This document shows positions 43,759-54,909 of a DNA stretch of 64,000 nucleotides, piece by piece (within the stretch, counting starts at the first letter, position 1; every line of letters starts with the position of its first letter). The translations under genes were made by a program, and so were the position numbers. The notes beneath the pieces were generated by a model. It was not told the DNA's origin. It searched no databases and saw only the letters and a program-made list of their open reading frames with translations. Source of the stretch: Symbiodinium natans (lineage: Eukaryota > Sar > Dinophyceae > Suessiales > Symbiodiniaceae); contig CAJNDS010000435.1 in assembly GCA_905221605.1 (NCBI GenBank), forward strand, positions 185,001-249,000. Direction: 5' to 3'.

Positions 43759-44414
43759 TCTTTTGAAGTCCAGAGAAGCTGTTGCCCACTGCCCCAGATC
43801 CAGGGACACTTTCAAATTTCAGTACGACGTGCCCTCCAAAGACCTGGGGTGCCTCAGATGCATTCAGATGCACCTTCAGATGCACCTCGATTGAACTTGT
43901 GACGATCGATTTTACCACTTGTCACCCCCGGTCAGGCCTTTTCGATTGTTGGGCGGACTGGTGCTCCAGTTCTAGATTGATGCCGTAGCTACAAGTTGTT
44001 CAGTCCGATTGACCATGCTTTGACCATGCCAGGCCTTCTCCTTGGGTGTCACTGCAGAGCAGCCGCTTCCTCACCTGCTTTCGGCTACGCCGCTACGCAA
44101 TCTTGTGTAGTCTTGTGTCATTTCGCATCGTTGCTAGGTGCCAAGAGATGCTTTCTCTGCTTGATGCAGACAGATGGTTCAGTGAGAATGCCGCATCGAT
44201 GGTCTTTGACTGGACCGGCTGTTTCGAGATGACAGCTGCTTGCGTTTGATTTTAAATCGTGGGGCAGGATCAGCTACAATGGCAACATGGATTTATTCAC
44301 ACACAGCGTTGCCACAGCCTTACGGTTTTTCCACGGCTGTTGCGCAGTGCACGATGCGCAATTCGGCAAGCTCTTGCTACTTTGTGCAGAAACACCTTTT
44401 AAGCTCTCCGTGAG

Positions 44415-44804
44415 GTGGGCTTCAGTCTTATGCGGACGGGTGTGATGATTAGATCTGCAGAGTCCAAGACATTCCCAATGAACGTTGACACGGGAGGTGC
44501 CGTTGCTCTGCAAGCTTCTTCTGGAGCGAATCCTAACGCTCTGGCAGCATACCTGAGCGCAGGTGGCTACTTCAACCTGCAGACCTTGGTGCTCATGCTG
44601 TTTGGCATATATGCGGTACTTCTCCTGCACCTTGTCAAGCAGCTGCAGGCCCCATCTGACCCCATGCCAAACAAGGCTGCAGGACACTCTGAAGTTGGGC
44701 ACTCCAGGGACACTCTGGGGTTGGGCACTCCAGGGGCACTCTGGGGGACACACAGGGGTTGGGCACTCCGGGAACACTCTGGGGTTGGGCGAGGAGAGAA
44801 GTAG
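44415..44804 (+). CDS. Open frame with one predicted membrane helix, ending in tandem repeats
   Basis: The frame carries FNLQTLVLMLFGIYAVLLL, a convincing membrane segment, preceded by a small-residue-rich stretch. After KQLQAPSDP it runs into a 25-30 bp tandem repeat (44690-44790, unit like GGGCACTCCAGGGACACTCT), so the C-terminal part is repeat-derived. There is no early ATG, so it may be an exon. No family is recognised. Confidence 0.25.
   Translation: MGFSLMRTGVMIRSAESKTFPMNVDTGGAVALQASSGANPNALAAYLSAGGYFNLQTLVLMLFGIYAVLLLHLVKQLQAPSDPMPNKAAGHSEVGHSRDTLGLGTPGALWGTHRGWALREHSGVGRGEK
44688..44792. repeat. 25-30 bp tandem repeat, GGGTTGGGCACTCC unit
   Basis: About four imperfect copies of TTGGGCACTCCAGGGACACT, alternating with CTGGGG. 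Confidence 0.8.
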
Positions 44805-44877
44805 ACGAGGAGAAGAGTTGAGTTTAAAATCTAACAACCGCACACCGAGGGTGGGGAAAATGCATTTAAAGAAATAG

Positions 44878-45231
44878 TTAAATAAGTATAAATAAATAAA
44901 TAATAAATAAATAAATAGACAAATATATCTATATGCTATATTATGCTATATTTATATAATAAGTGATATCAACAATAATAAGAATGATGGTAATAAGAAT
45001 AATCATTTCATATATAACATTTTTTATATAATATAATGTATAATCTATAATATATAAGACAATTTTATATATATAAGATGTCGTACATAATATGCAATAT
45101 AATTTCGAAAATGTATAATATATAATATATAATATATAATATATAACATATAATATATAATATATAATATATAATATATAATATATAATATATAATATAT
45201 AATATATAATATATAATATATAATCAGCAAT
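44878..45231. repeat. AT-rich array, ATATAAT heptamers
   Basis: Starts with AAATAAATA repeats, then (ATATAAT)n from about 45115 to 45222. The minus-strand YYILYII ORFs are artefacts. Confidence 0.95.
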
Positions 45232-45326
45232 CCTAGTAAGGGCATAATGGTGCCAGTACCAGCGCGTAATGGTACCAATAACAGCGGGCAAGCGAGCTAG
45301 TAAGAGCGAGCAGCCAACGAGTAAAA
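45232..45326. repeat. GC-containing unit next to the AT array
   Basis: Short recurring motifs GCGCGTAATGGTACCAATAA and AGCGAG/AGTAAGAGCGAG. A similar but degraded block in reverse orientation borders the second AT array at 48607-48712. Confidence 0.5.
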
Positions 45327-45457
45327 GATATGTTCTTCTGCAGATATATGTTCTTCTGTAGATACATGTTCTTCCGTAGATATATGTTCTTCTGTAGATA
45401 TATGTTCTTTCGTAGATATATGTTCTTCCGTAGATATATGTTCTTCCGTAGATATGT
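45327..45457. repeat. 18 bp tandem ATATATGTTCTTCCGTAG
   Basis: Seven to eight copies with few substitutions; the period is exactly 18, so the minus-strand ORF shows a six-residue repeat. Confidence 0.95.
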
Positions 45458-46080
45458 TGACACGCACTCGCCGGTGGCTCAAGCGCCGGAGCATCTGATG
45501 TGAAGAAAGGTGTGATTGGGGTTTTGGGGGGATGGAGAAGATGGCCATACCACGCCAAATATTTAAAACTATGACAGAAAAATAGGACATTGATAGAAAT
45601 GTTCCTTGCCACGCTACACTGCCCAGGGTTCAAGGTGCTTCAGACTTACAGATTCAGTGTGAACTGCTTGTAATTGGAGCCGCTTGACAGCTTGTGCTTG
45701 TCGTGCCAGCAAGATTTGGCTCTGCTCAGGCGGTTGCCGGGCGAGTTGGCAGACTCGGACCAGAGCACAACAAAAAATGCCTCAGGCAACAAAGACCAAC
45801 AATCAGCAATCGGTAGACTTCAACTTGCCGATCCTGACATGGTGCGGGGAGACGTGCGGGCAGACTTCAACTCGCCGATCCTGAGCCCCACCACTGCTGT
45901 GACAAGTGTGGGGGCCTGAAATTCTGAAAGGACATGCCGGCTTCAAAGCATGTGCGTTTGGAAATGGTTCTCTTGGAAGTTTGCTTGCTTGAGGAAGAGG
46001 CGTCCGAGCTAGAGCGAGCGGACTCGTGGGAGGAGGTGCGGTGATTTCCTTCTTTTGTGCCAGCATATCAGTGAGAACAC
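45458..46080. other. No supported gene
   Basis: A duplicated CAACTTGCCGATCCTGA / CAACTCGCCGATCCTGA pair at 45821 and 45869. Otherwise nothing recognised. Confidence 0.4.
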
Positions 46081-46221
46081 ACTGATTCTGATTCTCTTCC
46101 CGTTCCCCCGCCCCCCCACAAACCCCCCCCCCCTCCACAGACGCTTTTTGTGCGGCGCAGACATTCCACCCCCCGCCCCCATCCCCCCTCCCCCCTCCCC
46201 CCCCCCGCCCCCCCGCCTCCT

Positions 46222-47052
46222 GGATCTCAAACGACGCTTTTTTTTGTGGTACAGTTTCGAATCCAGCGTCGTTTGAAACTCATCCGGCTCCAGGACCCGT
46301 CGCTTTTTTTCCGATTTTAAGCCCCCCCCCCCACCACTTCATCTTGAGCTTTGGATTTCAAACGACGATTTTTTTGTGGTACAGTTTCGAAATTGTGCCC
46401 CGAATCCAGCGTCGTTTGAAATTTATCCGGCTCCAGGACCCGTCGCTTTTTTTCCGATTTTAAGCCCCCCCCCCCACCACTTCATCTTGAGCTTTGGATT
46501 TCGAACGACGCTTTTTTGTGGTACAGTTTCGAAATTGTGCCCCAAATCCAGCGTTGTTTGAAATTTATCCAGGTCCAGGACCCGTCGCTTTTTTTTCTCT
46601 CCGATTTTAAGCCCCCCTCTCCACCACTTCATCTTGAGCTTTGGATTTCAAACGACGCTTTTTTTGTGGTACAGTTTCGAAATTGTGCCCCAAATCCAGC
46701 ATCGTTTGAAATTTATCCAAGACTCTTCAGGGGCCTGTTGCTTTCTTTTCCCCACAACCCCCCCCCCCCCCCCCCCTCACACTGTTTGTGTGGTACAGTT
46801 TTCGGGCCCCCCCCCCCCCCCCTCCCAGGCCCTACCCTGCCCCCTTGCCTCCTGGATTTCAAACGACGCTTTTTTTGCGGTGCAGTTCCAGCGTCGTTTG
46901 AAATTTATCCGGCTCCAGGATCCCGTCGCTTTTTTTCTGACTTTACCCCCCCCCCCCCCACTTCATCTTGAGCTTTGGATTTCGAACGATGCGTTTTTTG
47001 TGTGGTACAGTTTCGAAATTGTGCCCCAAATCCAGCGTCGTTTGAAATTTTT
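46222..47052 (+). repeat. Tandem hairpin units, about 130-150 bp each
   Basis: Six units start at about 46222, 46353, 46496, 46643, 46854 and 46977. Each holds the arms ATTTCAAACGACGCT and AGCGTCGTTTGAAAT around GTGGTACAGTTTCGAAATTG and TGCCCCAAATCC, whose middle is itself a palindrome around TTTCGAAA. Between hairpins lies GGCTCCAGGACCCGTCGC, a T-run and a C-run. Unit 5 has lost the inner palindrome. An inverted copy lies at 47973-48116. Confidence 0.93.
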
Positions 47053-47582
47053 TTAAGACCCTTCAGGGGCCTGTTGCTTTCTTTCCCCCAAGACTTTGAG
47101 CCTCCCCCCCCGCACCACGATCTTGAGCTTTGGTCGTTTGAGGCCAAAGCCCAAAGAGAAGAAAAAGAGGGGAGGGAGAGGGGTTTGATCCATTGTCCAT
47201 CTTCCATTATTAGGTCAGTGCCTTGGCCACTAGACAAATGAGGCTCTTGAGGGAGTAGGATATAACCCCTTTAAACCCAAAGGTTAGCGCTGCTTTCCCA
47301 AAGGGAACTCAGCGCCTAAGTTGGGCTGTTGCTTCTTCTCGCCGTAGTGCAAAGCTGCCAGCCCAGTCTGAGGGAAAAATGTGTCTTGGGAAGCCCACGT
47401 GACAAACCCTCGCACCCTGAACCTGCAAACGCTGACGCTTTGCCTTGCGTGCCTGGAGCAGGCTCCTGTCGACTTGACGACATCGCCTGTTCGGCCCGTG
47501 CTGTGCCCAGCTTTCGAGTTGCTTAGAGAAGTACGTTGTTTCGAAGAGATTTTAATGTCGCGGTGTCTTCTGAACTGCGCAG

Positions 47583-47780
47583 GTCGCAGAAGTGGACTTG
47601 ACCGGGGAGCCTCAAGCGACGCCTTCGAAGGCATTTCAAATCGACTTGCGCTTTGCTGCCCGCCCTTTCAAACTTGCACTTGTTCAGGCTGCCAGCTTTG
47701 AGGACTTTGACCTTGACAAGTACCCCTCCAAAGGCATCAACCGTGCCTGCGCCACAGGACTGTCGTGCTGCGTCAAGTTT
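47583..47780 (+). CDS. Candidate exon, unknown conserved-looking protein
   Basis: After ctgcgcag the frame opens VAEVDLTGEPQATPSKAFQI and continues DLRFAARPFKLALVQAASFE then DFDLDKYPSKGINRACATGL. Codon use is C/G-ending and acidic/basic residues alternate, as in a real folded domain. The 3' end is uncertain: GC donors exist after TCCAAAG (47735) and the frame stays open beyond. It lies between the hairpin array and its inverted copy. Family not recognised. Confidence 0.42.
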
Positions 47781-47972
47781 TTGAGTTTGGTTCTATGGTT
47801 CTATGAAGAAAGCCGAGAGTCTAGGCACTTCTGGATGTTGCGTTGACAATCAGACTTGGCTGTCTTTACCGTCTTCAAAACCCTCACCTGGCTGAAGAAA
47901 TTCTTGGCCTGGGGAGGTGGAGTCTGGAGGAGGACAGAAACCAGGGCATGAGTGTGTTGGAGAGCATTTTGC

Positions 47973-48150
47973 CGGATAAATTTCAAACGACGCCGGGTTT
48001 GGGGCACAATTTCTAAATTGTACCACAAAAACAGCGTCGTTTGAAATCCAAAGCTCAAGATGGAGTGGCGGAGGGGGGGGGTCTTGGGGAAAAGAAACCG
48101 ACAGGCCCCTGAAGGGTTTGGAGAGGGTTTTGCCGGATGAATTTCAAACA
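47973..48150 (-). repeat. Inverted copy of the hairpin unit
   Basis: Reads on the minus strand GGATTTCAAACGACGCTGTT, then TTGTGGTACAATTTAGAAAT and the closing GCGTCGTTTGAAATTTATCC, so the hairpin is intact. The flanking ACCCTTCAGGGGCCTGT block and C-run match those after units 4 and 6. A second fragment begins at 48132. Confidence 0.9.
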
Positions 48151-48606
48151 TCTTCTAAGAACCATGTCTATACAGCCCGAGCCCTGGACCCTACACCTGT
48201 TTGTTGGGCAGGAGGCTGGCAAGAGCCGGCGCTGCAGACGTGGGCAGATGGCGTGATCACCTGTGCTGGATTGGAAGAAAAAATGAGGCGGAAATGCTTC
48301 CGAAATAGCCGTGAGTGTGTTTTTTTGAAAGTTTTGGTTGTGGTTCGGCAGTCTCTTTTTTGTCGCGGTTTGGGCGCATTCTTACTCCAGCAGCTTCTGC
48401 GTCGCTAAACGACGAAGTAGAGGTGCTTGCAAGACGCAGGCGCGTGTTGCCAACCCAGCAGGCAAAGCAAGGTCCATTCCAGCGATGAGCAGCAAGCTGC
48501 TGTCGCTTTAGCAGCCCGCTTGGCCATCCCATGCTCGCCCCGAGCAGAGTTTTCGGAGTGTTGGAGATGTGTTGGGGTGTAAAGTTAGGGTTCAGGTTGC
48601 ACTTAC

Positions 48607-48714
48607 TCGTTCATAGCGGTCGCGCCCTACTCGCTACTATTGGGCCCCGCCCCAAAAGCATTACTCGTTATTATTGGCGTGCCCGTTCTTCACTATTACT
48701 CGGCGCTCTCGTTT
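48607..48714 (-). repeat. Degraded GC-containing unit next to the second AT array
   Basis: Contains TACTCGCTACTATTGGG and ACTCGTTATTATTGGCG repeats, resembling the reverse complement of the block at 45232-45326. Similarity is partial. Confidence 0.45.
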
Positions 48715-49560
48715 AATATATAATATATAATATGTAATATATAATATGAAATATAATATATAATATATAATATATAATATATAATATATAATATATAATA
48801 TATAATAGATATTAGATAATATATAGCCTATAATATAAAATATATAATATGTAATATATAATATATAGTATATAATATATAATATATAATATATAATGTA
48901 TAATATATAATATAATATCTCATATAAAACATGTAACATGTAGTACAATATATATAGCATATGATATATAATAGCATAAGAATACAATATATAATAGCAT
49001 AATAAACATACTAACATAATAATATATAATCATATAACAAATATATAATATAATTATATCATATAAGAATATAAGAATATCATAATAATCATATCATAAC
49101 ATAAAAATATTAAAAGAATAATATAGTAATATAATACTGTCTAATATAATAGTATATAAGATGATAATGCAAAATATAAGAATGTTATAATAAATAATAT
49201 AATAGTATATATATAATAAGTAATAATAAATAATATATTAATATAATATTGTAATAAAGATAATAGTATCATGGTATAATAGTATACTCATATAATGATA
49301 TGATATATAAAATATAATAATATAGTCAATTATAATATAATATAATATAGTATAATATAAGATAAATATAATAAGATAATAATGTAATAATCTAATAATA
49401 TAAAAATATAGTCATATAATCATATAATCATATAATCATATCATCATATAATCACATCATCATATAACAATAGAATAATATAATAATATAAGAATTTATA
49501 ATATATAATATAATATAATATAATTTTTCAATATATTATCTATATGTATATATGTATATG
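48715..49560. repeat. Second AT-rich array, about 850 bp
   Basis: Starts with the same heptamer (TAATATA), then drifts into irregular ATAAT/ATCATAT sequence almost free of G and C, ending in a TATATGTGTGTGTGT tail. Confidence 0.95.
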
Positions 49561-50840
49561 TGTGTGTGTATCATGCCAGCGTAGACCGCAAACAATGAGA
49601 GACCACATGGGGGCGCAAAGAGCATGTCAATGTCTCCAGACATGAGGAACGATGACGACGAGCAGATCCCGCAGCGGAGCATGAGGAGACCAGCGCGCTA
49701 GGAGATTGCCAGGAGAGCAGCAGGAACCGTGCACTAGATCACCAGGAGACCACCAAAAGTCACCTTAACATGCAACTTCAAGGAGTATGCTTCATGGTGT
49801 CACGACGGAACGACTTATGCCACTGGACGATGCGCGCTGCGCCCGGGCGGGAGTGCGATTTCCAACATCACGAGAGGCAAAGCCAGCAATTGGCGAACCC
49901 AGACGTCCAACAGCGAGCACAGTTTCACGTTTGTCGAACCCAGATGTTCACAAGCGGCAACAGTTTCGCATTTCGCCAACCCAGACGTCCAAAAGCGACG
50001 GCAGATACGAGTCACGAGGAAGGCGCCTCCGAGGAGCGCACTTTCCCAACATCGAGTTGCAAATTCCCTTGGTCTGGCCGCCCAATATGCAAGGTTCCAC
50101 GCGCCTGCCACGTTCTCTGGAATTAAGTGATGCAAAGCTCAGAAGTGCACGGGACCTACACCCGCGATGTGGAGAAAGTACGAAGAAAAGATGCGACCAC
50201 CGCTCGAGGAACTCCGCGTTTCGGGGAACTATATGTACATATGTAGATGTGCATATTGCCTTGTGCAACACAAGCGTAATTCTACGGAAGGGGGGATTCT
50301 TTTCCAGTTAGGCGCTGTGGGGCGGACGCAACGCGACAATTCGTGTGTGAATGTGTTCTCAGCCCGGTCTCTGAGGCTGAAAGTTGAGAGCTGTGATTGC
50401 GTATCCTGAAACACGTAGTTGTCGCAGCTCATGATGGCCAGCAGTTCGCAGATGTGAGGTATCACATTGTTGAAATGTGTCGCACAATCCACCTTGAATT
50501 CAAGAGGCAGGGTGCTTGAAGCTTGATGGTGCCAGGGTGGGCATGCAGCAAGACCCTGTTAGTCAGGTCTCGCTACATGCAGAAGCCGTTCAGCAGATTT
50601 CTGATGGAGTTTTTCTCGCAGTCATGGAACGTGGCTTGGGACATGTGTGTGCTCCATGGTTGAAACCTAAAACTTGCTTTGCTGTTGTACTCATACCCCG
50701 AATGCCTTTCACGACCCAATTTTGAGAAGGAGATCACGAAGGCGTTTGTCATAATTTTGCGTATATTTGAAGGGGCATCAGGCAGAATTTGTTCACCATG
50801 GCAATGGCTATCTCTTTTGCTGCCATGATCTTATTGTAAA
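49561..50840. other. No confident gene; GGAGACCAG-like patch and a short duplication
   Basis: AGGAGACCAG motifs recur at 49680-49760, like the ends of the element at 26-27 kb. AACCCAGACGTCCAACAGCG (49898) recurs nearly intact at 49979 and partly at 49939, with period about 40. The frame from 50516 is weakly coding-like. Confidence 0.4.
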
Positions 50841-51480
50841 TGAGTTTTTTGTTTTAATTTTTGGTACTGTTTTTTCCACGTCTTGTATATTTATTGGGGG
50901 GCCTAGAGTTTCCTACTAAAATACAGAGGAGATGGAGGTTTTCCGATTATACTACAGCAGAAATGGAGGTTCAAAGGGTGTTGCCTGTGAAAAAAGAAAG
51001 AAACTGGATGTCTTACAGCAAGAACAGGGCGATGGACGTTTCTTATTCAAACATAGCTAAATCGAGGTTTAGAACGACAGCCAGAAAGAACGAACAAAAA
51101 CAACGGAGAAAGCAACAAAAGCAAAACCATACAGAAAAGCGAAAGAGATAATCAAGAGATACTGAAATACATAGTCATACAGAGAAACATTTGCTTCACG
51201 CCCTGCAAGCATGCTGATAAGAGTATCATAATGGACTGCTCTATGCCCCGCCCAATCCCGCGCTGTTTCATCTCTTTTGAAGCTTTGCATGATTGCTTCA
51301 TAGCATTTTAGGTTTGCTTTGTATACAAAGGTACTGCCATAAAAGAGGACTAGCAATAAGAAACCATGCCAATCTCACTTCAGACCTGTCATGCGAGGCT
51401 CCGCCCCCCCCTTCCCCCCCCGCTGTTTAGTTCCTTTGAAGCATTGCATTGCAAGATTGCTTCATAGCCAATGTCATGCC
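50841..51480. mobile_element. Composite repeat element, third copy
   Basis: Same order as at 36351: T-rich lead (50845-50880), AGATGGAGGTTTTCC minisatellite units (50905-51000), A-rich AGAAAGAACGAACAAAAAC stretch (51065-51180), then CCCTGCAAGCATGCTG and G/C-run units (51200-51470) with TCTTTTGAAGCTTTGCATG. No coding capacity recognised. Confidence 0.55.
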
Positions 51481-53085
51481 TTACGAGGGACCTTTTCCAT
51501 CGGTTAAATGGACTTCCGTCACGAATTCAGGGGGTGTTGTGGGGTGTTTATGGAAACCTCTTGACTCTTGACGGATCGAGGCGAGTTCTGTGAATTTCCC
51601 AAAGGGAAGATCCTTCCAGGAATAGGTGTGCTTGAATGCTTCTTCGAGCTCTATCCCAAGGCTCATTTGATGTGAATGCTGCCATAGAACTTTGTTTGCA
51701 AAGAACACAGTGTGGCAAACGTCGCAATGTTGTACTCTGCTGTGCCAAAAACTAGACTAAGACCATCTGAGGGCAGGGCGAGGGGCCGCGCACTGAGGTG
51801 GTAGACTCGCTCTCTCTCCTCATCTCATCGGCCACGTTTGTGCCAAAAGCTCAGCGAGGGTCGAAAGGCTCAGAAGGTGATTATCTGATTGCTGAACATT
51901 GCTGAACTGGCTGTAAAAATGCTCTTCCCAGTTGGCCAGGACTTTCATTGTTTTTGTGATGAACACCTTCAGAACGCAGTACAAATTCAGCGTGGACGAC
52001 CTTTCGAAGTGCCTTGCCGCGAGAGCAAGTTCACGGCAGCTGCAGCCATGATACGCTGACAGGTACGTGGTGCCCAACAATCATGCGCAAACGTACGCAA
52101 TGGCCCAGGCGGTCAATCCAGTGCGATACTTGGAGGACTTGCAGCGCTGTGTATCCAATGAGCCCAAGACCAGACAACACTGGACCACAACCTGAGAGCA
52201 GGATGACTGGTATTTCTTCAAGGAGTTCGAGACGGTACAGAGCACAGGGCCCAGTAGGCCCGGATGCCGATCGTCCAACTTGCCGAAAGAGCGTGAAGCT
52301 GAGGCATCTACAGTGTGTTCCTGCAGTTCGGAGCCTAGAGGATGCTCTTGCATGCTTGAATCCAATTGCGTAATATTTGCAACAGGCTGGTTGAGCATGA
52401 AAAATCATGAAATGCGTTTCGCCCTGCAGCTTTTCTGTTTCGAATCCGAGCAGTATCAGTACAAGAGCCGCCCCATTGCATCAGGTTTGCTGCCTTAAAC
52501 AGTCTCTTCATTGCCATCAAGACTATCAAGATCGTCAACAGGCAGCAATTTTGCTTGGTTTTTAAATTCGATCCCGGCAGCCTGTCCGCAGGTTTGGGAA
52601 GGTCAGCAAGTTCAGCCAGACCTTGGCCAACGGCAGGGCTCAGACCTTATTTTTCGTTTGTCTTACCTCCATGCAAGTAACTACGCATCCCTACATATCC
52701 GAAGCAACGAAGATGCGACTTGCGACATGATGCGACATTTTGCCTTTTGGCGTTCAGAGCCGGAACTTGTACTTTCTCATCGTCATCAAGTTGCAGATGG
52801 TGGGCTTTGCCTTGGCAATGACAGTTCGCTGCTTACAAGATTTGTGTCACACCCCGTTGTTGGTTCTTGATTGCTTCACCCATTGCAGCTGCATTGCGTT
52901 TGGAAGGTGATCTTCGGCACAATGGCATCAAGCTGAGCCTGTTTGCACCTGGCTCGTTGTCGGAAGACTAAGTGACTAAGGTGGAGGGCTTCAGCAGCCC
53001 AATCGCAACCATGGGATCTCTTCTGTACTGGGTTTGTGGTTGGGCCGACTTGGATCCACTTTTGGAGGCGTGCACACACACATAC
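51481..53085. other. No confident gene
   Basis: A frame at 52511-52870 and a short segment after 52889 (LRLEGDLRHNGIKLSLFAPG) are coding-like, the latter with a plausible gcag acceptor. Neither is recognised. Confidence 0.35.
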
Positions 53086-53089
53086 AGAC

Positions 53090-53130
53090 TCTCGCTCGCT
53101 CTCTCTCTCTCTCTCTCTCCCCCTCCGTCT
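53090..53130. repeat. CT microsatellite
   Basis: CTCGCT followed by an unbroken CT run and CCCCCT. Confidence 0.9.
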
Positions 53131-53344
53131 CTCTTGCAATTAGGACTCACAAGTGCCGCCCTGCCAAAGGTAAGTCCAATCCTGGCAATTATTTTCTTCG
53201 TCGCTTTCATTGTCAGCGGCCTACAACATGCCTCAAGATCGGAGCAAAGTATACTGTCTCAAAGTCTCAAATGCATGCCGTGCGAACTTCTTGACGAGAC
53301 AGTGCACAACTGCTCCGAATCAGGGGTTGTTGTTCCTTCTTTCT

Positions 53345-53490
53345 TGGACAGCGCTGAGGTTGGATTATCACAATCGTGTGCTTTACGGGGCTCACAATGT
53401 GCTCTCGCGGGTTATGGATCAGAAGATCAGAAGAAGGGAGTTCCACCAGACTCTGGCAGAAGCTGCCCTCAGATACCCTTCCAAAAGTAC
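53345..53490 (+). CDS. Weak candidate coding segment
   Basis: The frame reads ALRLDYHNRVLYGAHNVLSR then MDQKIRRREFHQTLAEAALR, amphipathic and codon-biased. No clear splice sites and no family. Minus-strand frames are also open. Confidence 0.2.
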
Positions 53491-53844
53491 TTACCCAAGA
53501 ACGCTTCTTCTGGGTCACGAAAGCTCGTTGTCGTTTACATTCATTTGCCATCTCTTTTGCTGGGTCAACAGACGAGTCCAAGGCCTTATATTCGTATAAC
53601 TGTTTATGCTCTTGAATAACATAAAGGCAGCATGGGTTGCACCGGGTGATGCCCACGATCTGGAAGGGATGCTTCCCAGTGGCCTGGAGGTTTTTTGGGA
53701 GCTTTGCCTCACCCCTTAGATCGCAACGGGCGTGGGAGACAGTGGGACGACCCCCACGTAAACCCAGGCGGCGGGGGGCGGGGGCAGGTGGGAGAAGGGG
53801 TGGCGCGCGGCAGGGTTTTGCAAGAAACGAAAAATCAAGTTTCT

Positions 53845-53897
53845 CGTCAGCTTGAAAAAAGAGATGGAACATGATGGAACATGATGGAAGCATGAAG
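53845..53897. repeat. Short ATGGAACATG tandem
   Basis: GATGGAACATGATGGAACAT and one diverged further copy within about 40 bases. Confidence 0.75.
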
Positions 53898-54257
53898 TGC
53901 CGAAGCAAAGGACAGAAGCAAAACTGCGACAAACTCGCTGGAGAATCCCGTGGACGACAGGTTGAGAACATACAGGGCAAAGCACAACTTTGAGAGCTCA
54001 CATGTAATTGGTTTTAAAACAAAAGGTGGCACTGCATGTTGCCGAACTAGTTAAGCATGCTTTGAAACCTAGAGTTGATTCTCAGGTCTCCCTGCGGATC
54101 ATATTGCGTGCCAGACAGGTTCTGGAAAGTGGTAATACAAACTTGCGAGTTGAGTTAAGCGAATCTTCAACATCCTGTGGTGGCAAAAGTCCTGGTTGCA
54201 AAGTCGGGCGCGCGTGGAGGGTGGGGGGTGAGGGCATGGGGGTGGGTTAAAGGAGGA

Positions 54258-54851
54258 AGGGGGGGGGTGGCAGCGAACCTGCAAGTGGCATTTGAGGTCA
54301 TATTCCGCTTCATCAGCACCAACATGTTTTTGGCCACCCAGCTCAACACTTTCGCCGACTTGGCTGGCTGCCAAGTTTTGTTGCCAACATCAGATGTGAG
54401 CTGCCAATGCCCATGTCAGTTCTGGCACTCGAAGCCCTGGTATTACATGCCTGGCAAGTGTCTTGAGATTGTTAGCCTAGCTCAACTTCATGGATTCATC
54501 GCCGGGAGCGTGAAGAGGGCAGCTTGGGCATGTGGCCGAAGGTTGGCGAGAGTGATATTCGAGCAGCAAAGCGGGCCGCCAGCGCAAAGACGCAGATGTC
54601 TCAGCTTGTTGATCTTGTTGTACGGCAGGAGTGTGTCTGCTAGGCAGACGGCAAGTGTCTGCTTGATGGCTGCACTCTTCTGCATGCTTGAGCTACCTGA
54701 TTGTGGTCATTGGCAAGCCTTGTGGTTCGAAAGTAAGATTAAGGCAGCAAGGCAGTTCAATTCTGATGAGATCTCCTCTCAGGGGAATCAAGGAAGTGCG
54801 GTACAGCAGCAAGAAGGAGCTCCAGGAGCCGGTCACGTCTCAAGCTTTTGA
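54258..54851 (+). CDS. Open frame of about 197 codons, hypothetical
   Basis: The reading includes FEVIFRFISTNMFLATQLNT, then a cysteine-rich patch (CQCPCQFWHSKPWYY) and a hydrophobic region (SVCLMAALFCMLEL), closing at TGA 54849-54851. The upstream G-rich block is not part of it. No ATG decides the start and no domain is recognised. Confidence 0.25.
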   Translation, partial: RGGVAANLQVAFEVIFRFISTNMFLATQLNTFADLAGCQVLLPTSDVSCQCPCQFWHSKPWYYMPGKCLEIVSLAQLHGFIAGSVKRAAWACGRRLARVIFEQQSGPPAQRRRCLSLLILLYGRSVSARQTASVCLMAALFCMLELPDCGHWQALWFESKIKAARQFNSDEISSQGNQGSAVQQQEGAPGAGHVSSF

Positions 54852-54859
54852 AGCTTGAA

Positions 54860-54908
54860 GGCTTGGAGTGCATGGAGTGCATGGAGTGCATGGAGTGCAT
54901 GGAGTGCC
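54860..54908 (+). repeat. 9 bp tandem TGCATGGAG
   Basis: About five perfect consecutive copies. Confidence 0.93.
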
Positions 54909-54909
54909 G

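Noticed and set aside
45045-45633. Minus-strand ORFs rich in Y, I and L, and a YLRKNI-type repeat protein
   Set aside because: They read through the ATATAAT and 18 bp tandem arrays; the periodicity is that of the DNA repeat.
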